Part shown: positions 57,926 to 64,000 of the stretch, piece by piece
Numbering within the stretch: the stretch's first letter is position 1
How the letters are laid out: each line of letters begins with the position of its first letter
Origin: Porites lobata
Taxonomy: Eukaryota > Cnidaria > Anthozoa > Scleractinia > Poritidae
Assembly (NCBI GenBank): GCA_942486035.1
Contig: CALNXK010000152.1
Location: 212,501 to 276,500 of the forward strand
Direction of reading: 5' to 3'
DNA length: 64,000 bases
Notes under the pieces: model-generated
Told to the model about the DNA's origin: nothing
Seen by the model: the letters and a program-made list of their open reading frames with translations, nothing else
Database searches by the model: none
Translations under genes and position numbers: made by a program

Positions 57926-58765
57926 TGAAAAAGTTTATTCAGTCAAAACTAAGAGCACTGTAAGTTTTAGCTCTTTAATGTAACGCTGGAGTATTTTGGA
58001 AACCGGACACACTGTGTCTGTCTAGAAGTCGTTTCCATCTTTCTTCCGTTTGTCCTTGTGAAAAAAAACACTGCGAAAGGCAAAGAAGCTTTTCAAGGTA
58101 AGTTTGTTGTCATTGTCGAAGGATTCGCTCGTTAATTGTTTTTGGGAAAACCTCTCTTTCTGCCAGTTCATTCTCGTCTTCAGTTGTGACCTGCGTTAAA
58201 ATTTTCAAACACTGACTAGAATTCTCTTCCTCGGTAAGGTTACGATTCAGTTTCTACAACAGCTTCGTTCTCATTAAAACAAAGCTAGGTTAAAATTTGG
58301 AAAGGCAAAGTCAACATCCCAGTCTCATGTTTTTACATACATATTTCAAAGTTTATTCGGTGGAAGCTAAGAGTACTGTAAGTATTCACTCGTTAATGTG
58401 ACGCTGGAGTCTTTTGAAAACTGGACATTATTGTGTCTGGCTCGAACTCGCTTCTCAGTATCTTTCTTTCGTTGATCTTTGAAAAAACACTGCAAATGGC
58501 AAAGAAGCTTGTCAAGATGATCGGGTGCAGGTATGTTTGTTATCATATTTGTTGAAGGAATTAGCCATTATCTTTTAGGCAAAACATCTCGAATCTCTCC
58601 CAGTCGATTTTCGTCTTCTTAACTGTGTACTACGATAAAATTTTCAAACACTGACTAGAATCCTCGTCGATAAGATTACGAGTTAGCTTCTTCATAGCCT
58701 TCGTTCACAAATAAACACAGTTTAAAATGTTGAAGGCCAAAGTCAACATCCAAGTCTTCAAGGTT
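57926..58765. repeat. Two diverged tandem copies of a 420-bp unit
   Basis: Copies at 57926-58340 and 58347-58765 share AAGTTTATTCxGT, TAATGTxACGCTGGAGT, AACACTGC, GGCAAAGAAGCTT, AATTTTCAAACACTGACTAG and AAAGTCAACATCC in order. They are diverged throughout, so this is an old duplication. No clear coding frame. Confidence 0.8.
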
Positions 58766-59157
58766 GACAGGTGTCTTATAACTTTATTTAAACCTTTTTT
58801 CCGAGGTAAAGAGATTTAGAGCTCCGAAATGAGCATTTTCTTTAAAAATTTTGGTCCGTATAGCAAGTTACAGACCGCAAATTGACCAATCGCATGGCGA
58901 AAACAGACTCAGCCATATAATAAATATATTTATTCACTCTTCTTTCGTTCGTTCGTTCTTCCAACACTAGTAAAATATACTTTTAATAAAGAAATCTCAA
59001 GTGTTTATAAAAACTGTAGCATTGACAATGTTACGATTGTATGTTTTAGAAAAGTCATTGAACTTTTGCCAGTAAAAAAACGTTGCCTAGATGATGACAG
59101 AAAGGGGACTATTAATTTCCAAGAAAGGGTTATGTAAAAGCTGTTTAAAATACTTAC

Positions 59158-59756
59158 CTAACGCGGACACCGATTGGTTCTGTGGCGAAACAGCAGGCGG
59201 TATTACTTGATAAATATGGTTCGTTATCCATGCTTTCAGTTCTCTAACCTTAGCATATACTCCATACTTTGAAGCATAAGCACATCTGTAACCCCAACTT
59301 GTCACACCCTCAAGAAACCATGTTCCGTTAAACTCACACACCAATGGTCCACCACTGTCGCCTTGACAAGTGTCAACTCCTCCTTCATCCAGGCCAGCAC
59401 ATAGCATCGAATCATCAATCTTTCCAGGGTAGGAATTCAGACAACGTTGCTTGGAGACCAGTGGTATCTCAGCTTCCATGAGTGTATTTGGCTGGGACCC
59501 ACCCGACGACAGTGTACCCCAGCCTGTTATCCAGCACTTTTTGTTTAAATTGTCAAAAGGGAGAGCGTGGCGCATATCAGGCAGGCAGACAAGCCCGATG
59601 CCAACTCCAAGATTTGCAGGTTTTAACAGCTTAATCAGGGCGATGTCGTTGCTTTTGCTCAACGGGTCATGATAATTTTCATGGCTGATAATCTGTATAA
59701 CCCCGATTTCCTGTTCTGTTCCAAGACTGCCGCTTGTTCTGTAGTGAGCTCCCAAC
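59158..59756 (-). CDS. Exon: trypsin domain, C-terminal half
   Basis: S1A serine protease. It contains SNDIALIKL with the catalytic Asp, CWITGWG, and GVDTCQGDSGGP with the catalytic Ser. The Asp six residues before that Ser is the S1-pocket Asp, giving trypsin-like cleavage after Lys or Arg. Later motifs GVTSWGYRCA and GVYAKV are intact, so the domain looks active. It ends in a Pro/Ser/Asn linker and a donor TTAG|GTAAGT in phase 1, which leads into the MAM exon. If unspliced the frame runs 23 codons past the donor to a stop at 59087. The intron before it (59757-61632) contains an opposite-strand gene. Confidence 0.9.
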
Positions 59757-59841
59757 CTTGAAAAATAAAAAAGACAAAAGTACATACAATTTAAAATAAT
59801 TTATAATCAGGAAAACTGATCAGAAGGCTGACTTCATCGAT

Positions 59842-60485
59842 ATGAAGAAAGCAGTTATTTCTGTATTGGTGGCTACTTGTTTGGTACATGCAGTAGCGTG
59901 GGTTTCGGCCAAAAAGGTAAGAAAAACTTTTTCGTCTTCTAATGAGATTTCGCTAAACATATGAATAACTTAAACCTTTGAAAAGATTATCTAGCTCATG
60001 AGTTTTTTAAAATATATCACAGGACTTTGGATTTACCAGATGCAAAAGTGCAAAAGACTGCAATAGAGACGAGTGCTGTGCGTTGACCAGGAGGGGAAAT
60101 CATATTCGGAGAGTCTGCAAAAAGATGCTCTTGTCTAAAGAGAGATGCTATCCTAATTTATTTGTATGTATGAATAAGTGGCGTAATCTACCATATGAGT
60201 CTTTGTCCGGCTGAACAAATTTATATGACGTAAAAGTTTCAATTTATATTACATAATTCTAAATGTTACTTAGCAGTTGTTGCCAACCCAGGTGTCAATC
60301 GTTGTGATCTTTTTTTTTTTTTTTGCGTGAATCTTTTTCTGGATTTGACTGAAAAAATATACTTTTTTTCTCCAAATCATTTCCAGGTAAATTACAGAAA
60401 AAAACCGCGAGTAACAAACCGGTTTTCAAGAATCTGTTCGGCTAAAATTTGCAAGATGGGTCTTTTCCATACAAGAACCGGTTAA
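59842..60485 (+). CDS. Small secreted cysteine-rich peptide, prokineticin/astakine-like, nested antisense in the protease intron
   Basis: Exon 1 (59842-59916) encodes Met plus a hydrophobic signal peptide ending near VSAKK, then a donor AAG|GTAAGA. Exon 2 starts at 60023 after ATATCACAG. Its cysteines are spaced C-x5-C-x4-CC-x12-C-x9-C, close to the start of the AVIT/prokineticin colipase fold (C-x5-C-x4-CC-x11-C-x9-C). Two ends are possible. Unspliced, exon 2 stops at 60214 with an odd cysteine count (7). Using the strong donor GTATGT after 60163 and the acceptor TTTCCAG before 60387, a basic third exon ends at 60485 and gives 8 mature cysteines, with ATTAAA at 60525-60530. I favour three exons, about 104 residues. 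The family is a hypothesis. Prokineticins and astakines are secreted signalling proteins; related folds also occur in venoms. Confidence 0.6.
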
Positions 60486-60548
60486 GCCTAAAACTTGACA
60501 CAGATTCTTACTTTTCTTAAATCCATTAAAAAAAAAAGCTGTGCACTT

Positions 60549-60675
60549 CAGTGGTGGATCCAGGGAGGAGCCCGAAGGGCGGAAAAAAATTCTTTTGAGA
60601 CCGCCACCTTATATGAGGGTCTGGATGACCTCCCCCCCATCCCCATCCCTATCTGAAGGTCTGGACCCGCCACTG
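60549..60675. mobile_element. hAT-like MITE, 127 bp
   Basis: The left end CAGTGGTGGATCCAGG and inverted right end CAGTGGCGGGTCCAGACC match the CAGTGGCGGATCC type seen in hAT families. I could not confirm an 8-bp target duplication. It lies just after the predicted end of the nested cysteine-rich gene. Confidence 0.55.
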
Positions 60676-61012
60676 CGCTTGGGCAAATCAGATAAGTCAA
60701 CTTTCGGGATACTCTTTGAAGACATGGATGCCTCTCCAACCGCAATGTAATGGTACGCAACAACAACAACAACGAGCTTCATTTGCATGACAATACAAAC
60801 ACATACAGTACAGTATATTGAAAAAGCTATGTTTAGGAATCAAAATTACAACATAGGGCAATTACGTTACTTTGATAATAATTTGTCACGAACATCAAAA
60901 CAAGCTGAAATATATTTTATGAATTGTATATTGATAAAGTAATTAGAAGAGTTCATCAGTTCAAATTAATATTTAAAAAACCATAACAACTATAATAAAC
61001 AACGACAATGGC

Positions 61013-61014
61013 GC

Positions 61015-61052
<38 letters not shown>

Positions 61053-61056
61053 TAGA
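61013..61056. repeat. (GAT)n microsatellite
   Basis: About 12 copies of GAT/ATG in the intron that splits the protease domain. Confidence 0.9.
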
Positions 61057-61632
61057 CAATGACGATGACAGCAACAGGGACAAGTAAGAGTATAAACGAT
61101 CCTTAATAATGATTATCCTTTTAATACAGGACCAACGTGATCGTTGTTGATGATTAATTGATTAATTTAATTATTATAAGTACTATATTGTTTTGCGCCT
61201 CATCACAGATTAATTAAAACATGATATTAACGCGCCAGAATCAGTAAAATTGTATGCACAGAATCAGAAATCCCAGCCTACTACTGCATGCTGTCGGGAT
61301 AGAGAGACCCAATAATTAGAATCGTGAACATAGGGTCAATGATCACGGTAGGCAGCAATTCCCCACTACAGAAGCTATCAGAAGAAGTAGGTACAAGGAT
61401 ACAGTGCAACGATTTCTAGGATCGTTTGGGGAAAGCGGAGGAGGGGGGGTTGACAACCGTTGCTTATGACTGGCTAATAGTTGCCTTAAATACCACGACC
61501 AGTGATCATAGCTAACGCTTGTCCACGCAAACAACCCCAGAAATCACTTTGCCCAAAGCTTGTACCTATTATCCCCAGAATTCCTAAAGTGAAGTATTAT
61601 TCTGGTTTCGAAATATTTCAAGCGTAACTTAC

Positions 61633-61831
61633 TTCACTTTGATAGAAGACGGCGATTCGTCGCTGACACAATGTGCAGCGGTCACCACCCAATAACGGTC
61701 TACTAACGATCCGCCGCAAAACTGGCTTCCAGACGATCTGATCAACATCACCTGCCACGGCCAGCTATTAACTCTTGCAACTGAACCACCAACAATTCGA
61801 CTAGTAGCGCTTGGTCGAGAACCACAAAATA
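61633..61831 (-). CDS. Exon: trypsin domain, N-terminal half
   Basis: Encodes the activation site SRIVGG, the FCGGSL motif and TAAHC with the catalytic His. A Cys about 10 residues before IVGG fits the disulfide that tethers a catalytic domain to upstream modules in mosaic proteases. Acceptor ATATAG, donor AA|GTAAGT, phase 1 to 2. Alternative: an in-frame Met at 61871 followed by a hydrophobic run could make this the first exon of a separate trypsin with its own signal peptide; that run overlaps the presumed acceptor. Joining to the upstream FN3 is favoured by phase but not proven. Confidence 0.85.
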
Positions 61832-62672
61832 CTATATGAAACACGAAAATTAAGAAAATAGTTACATGCATAAAGTTTATTTACGTGTCACTAGTATTTC
61901 GCTAATGAAGCTCATTGGGGACACTAGCCACAAAAAATAAATAAATTTAGCTAGAATTAAAAATTCACAGTAAAACAATAACTAAGAAACTATGTACTTA
62001 TGTGTATTAATCATTAATATAACAATGAGTCAAAAAAGCTTTCATGAAAGGCAAGCCTGGCGATTACAGCTTTGAATCAAGAACATTAGTAATGTACGAT
62101 GTCCATGGTGCAAATTGCACTCATAAAAGATTGTAGGATATAGGTTTACAACGAAGGTCTTTTCTCATCTTACCCAAACGATAGGGTAAATGTCTATTAT
62201 TGCCGAAGAAAAAGGCAATAGATTTGTCTGATTCCATTAGATAATTTTATTAAAAAACCTAGTAGGTTACATGTAAGTTGTGCGCGGGTATGGTTTAATA
62301 GTACCGAGCTGAGAGTGAGTTACAGCTCATGTATGGAAGTGGGGCTAAATCAGGGAATGTGAACCTTCGTGGGGCTTACTTCCATATCAAAGAATCCTCT
62401 CAGCGCTCCGGGATATTAAATCTGGATGTGCCTTCCCTTTTAATTTCTTCGATGGAGTCATAATCTTCTCAAATTAGTTATGCCAAGTACCAATAAGCCC
62501 TTTGCTGCTAGTCAAAGGACGATAAATATATCCTGAAGATTATCACCATAGCCATTACATTAAGACAGTTGTTATTAGGGAACCTAGGCATGTCATGGCC
62601 TTAGGTTAAAATCCCTTCACCTCAATTTTCATGTAGCAAGAAACAGAATTCAATGCAAAGTGTGTAGTTTAC
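61832..62672. other. Intron between FN3 and protease exons, nothing assigned
   Basis: AT-rich; no gene recognised. If the protease were a separate gene its promoter would lie here. Confidence 0.5.
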
Positions 62673-62963
62673 CATAAGTTGTGGAAGCCAGACTTTCACT
62701 GGTTTTGTAGGCTTGTCCAGTCTCGTCAATTCCATACACGCCAATTCGGTACATCGTGGAAGGTCTCAGCCCGGTGATATCTGCAGTTGTGGCACTTCCT
62801 GGAAAAGTTTCTACAGCCAGTAAATTTCCCGCTGGAGTTTTAATAAGAATCAAATAAAACCTGGCAGTCCGGCCAACGTTCGTACTAAGCGAAGACCACT
62901 GAATATTAAAACCAAAATAACTGGACATCAAAACAGTCACATTCCATCCTGATAGCGGTAAAG
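62673..62963 (-). CDS. Exon: FN3 domain before the protease
   Basis: First exon visible on the minus strand, phase 1 to phase 1. Acceptor TTTTCAG, donor ATG|GTAAAC. The product has the FN3 core: a Trp in the B strand (NIQWSSL), Tyr in MYRIGVYGI and a closing TTYG. Its last base joins the protease exon to give a Val codon just before the pro-peptide Cys, so phases agree. Upstream exons lie outside the window. Confidence 0.75.
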
Positions 62964-64000
62964 CTGAAAAAAAAGGTCAAAATGAAAGGAACAGAGATTA
63001 CTCGTATTGGCATAATTTATCACTTGTTTACTCCTGAAATACCACGTGATATTACTTCTCTTCCATCAATCCTGAAGCACATTCGTGTATCATGCATAAG
63101 GTCTATTCTACCCAGGGTCCAGTTGTTTGAACGTCGATTAGCGCTTAATCCAGGGTTAAATTTAAACCAAGTTTATTTTTCTTGTTTTCACAAGCATTTT
63201 CTCGGATAATTTTCTCTGTTATTTTTAGAGCTTCCAATCATCAACTTGTAGACAAAAAGAATAAAAAATGAAATGCTTCTTACGCTTTCAAATCTGAATT
63301 CAAATTTCGCAGTAACTCTGGGTTATCTTAACCCATCTTTGAACAACTTGGCCGAGATGGCGGGGAACGGATTAAAACCAAGATGCCCGCCTTTATAAAG
63401 CGCGCGCGATCTAAACAATCGTAAGGAAAAAAAGAGACTATAACCACTCTACGACTAAAATTTCGCTATTTGTAACTACTTGTTACGTATACTGATGTAA
63501 TGTATAGATTTAGCCAGGGCTAAAAGCGAGGCTCCCATTAATAAATTTATAATTTAAATCAAACAATAAAGTTGTATTCCACAATTCAGTTAACTTTAGA
63601 GCACATTCGTGTGACTTTTCAGGGAAAAGCTAAGTGATTTTACAAAAAATAATTTGCAAACAGCCCAAGAGTGAACCAAATCTCACATCTCATAAGTACA
63701 CCCAAAAACTGGCAATCATCTTCGATCACATTTATTAAGAGCCATAATGGCTCTTGATCACCGTAGATTAATTAGGCCTGGAAAAAAATTCCGGCCGAAT
63801 TTTTTTGCGTTCGACAAGTTTATTTTACAAAATCTTGCCAACAAATCTGGGAGCGTGTAAACCAACCTTTTATATCATTTATACATCACATCTGAGGTGA
63901 AACAGTACTATGAGGCACTGTTTTTATCATACAGACCTCGGACAACAGAATACATCTTCACAATATTGCGATACAAATTGCTATTCAGGACAATCGAAGC
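62964..64000. other. Right edge, upstream intron, nothing assigned
   Basis: No further exon recognised upstream of the first FN3. Contains the ATTTAGCCAGGGCTAAAAGC repeat at about 63510, shared with 1140. Confidence 0.5.

Larger units (their letters stand above)
670..62963 (-). other. Giant mosaic extracellular protease gene, partial at both ends (38 exons placed)
   Basis: Right to left, 38 exons encode FN3, trypsin, 2 MAM, 4 x (CUB-like, FN3, FN3), CUB-like, FN3, SRCR, MAM, SRCR, MAM, ShKT, ShKT. All module boundaries are phase 1 introns, the classic exon-shuffling pattern. Exon lengths sum to 8334 nt with no frame break. FN3, MAM, CUB and SRCR are adhesion or recognition modules; the protease has its catalytic triad; ShKT modules often close cnidarian secreted proteases. 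I infer a secreted or surface protein. Coral skeletal matrix and mucus proteins with MAM plus FN3 are a reasonable comparison by architecture only. No initiator Met, transmembrane segment or terminal exon is visible. The right-hand part could be a separate gene, since the trypsin exon has an in-frame Met with a hydrophobic stretch just upstream. Confidence 0.75.

Overview
The window reads as nuclear DNA of a cnidarian, most likely a stony coral. It is AT-rich and dense in introns, crowded with MITEs, tRNA-derived SINEs, LINE fragments and a Ty3/Gypsy element. It carries exons for extracellular modules that cnidarians often combine: MAM, CUB-like, fibronectin type III (FN3), SRCR, trypsin and ShKT. 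No bacterial-style operon, rRNA, tRNA gene or CRISPR array is visible. The assignment to coral is inference from architecture and repeat content.

Almost the whole window is one minus-strand locus read right to left. I could place 38 exons by domain homology plus splice sites. In order they give FN3, trypsin, MAM, MAM, four CUB-FN3-FN3 units, a fifth CUB-FN3 unit that lacks its second FN3, SRCR, MAM, SRCR, MAM, ShKT, ShKT. Introns between modules are all phase 1. Introns inside modules are at fixed places: CUB phase 2, trypsin phase 2, MAM phase 1 then phase 0. The 38 exons add to 8334 nt, 2778 codons, with the frame kept throughout, so they fit one secreted or surface mosaic serine protease. 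Neither the start nor the end of the gene is in the window. A model with two or more adjacent genes is not excluded.

Inside the intron that splits the protease domain lies a small gene on the opposite strand (about 59842-60485). It encodes a signal peptide followed by a cysteine-rich peptide whose cysteine spacing matches the start of the prokineticin/astakine (colipase-fold) pattern.

The introns hold the mobile DNA. From left to right: a LINE C-terminal fragment at the left edge; a 0.37 kb foldback repeat near 2.2-2.5 kb; SINEs and a MITE at 4.6-5.4 kb; a 1.6 kb near-perfect palindrome at 7.26-8.88 kb flanked by TTAA; a dispersed repeat at 9.4-10.0 kb with an inverted partner at 43.9-44.5 kb; a tandem duplication rich in GTCGTC at 16.1-17.9 kb; a deleted PIF/Harbinger element at 22.0-22.6 kb; a dead mariner at 24.16-25.20 kb ending 12 nt from a splice donor; LINE 3' ends at 26.4-27.9 kb; a Penelope-like tail at 33.8-34.0 kb; Harbinger-type MITEs at 14.2, 35.6 and 42.8 kb; a LINE tail split by a MITE near 41.8 kb; a TIR element at 48.4-51.3 kb carrying a LINE; and a degenerate Ty3/Gypsy element at 51.6-56.1 kb.

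Remaining intron sequence shows nothing I can assign and is marked as such. All coordinates come from reading the sequence by eye. Splice sites were chosen by GT/AG, reading phase and domain continuity, without transcript data.
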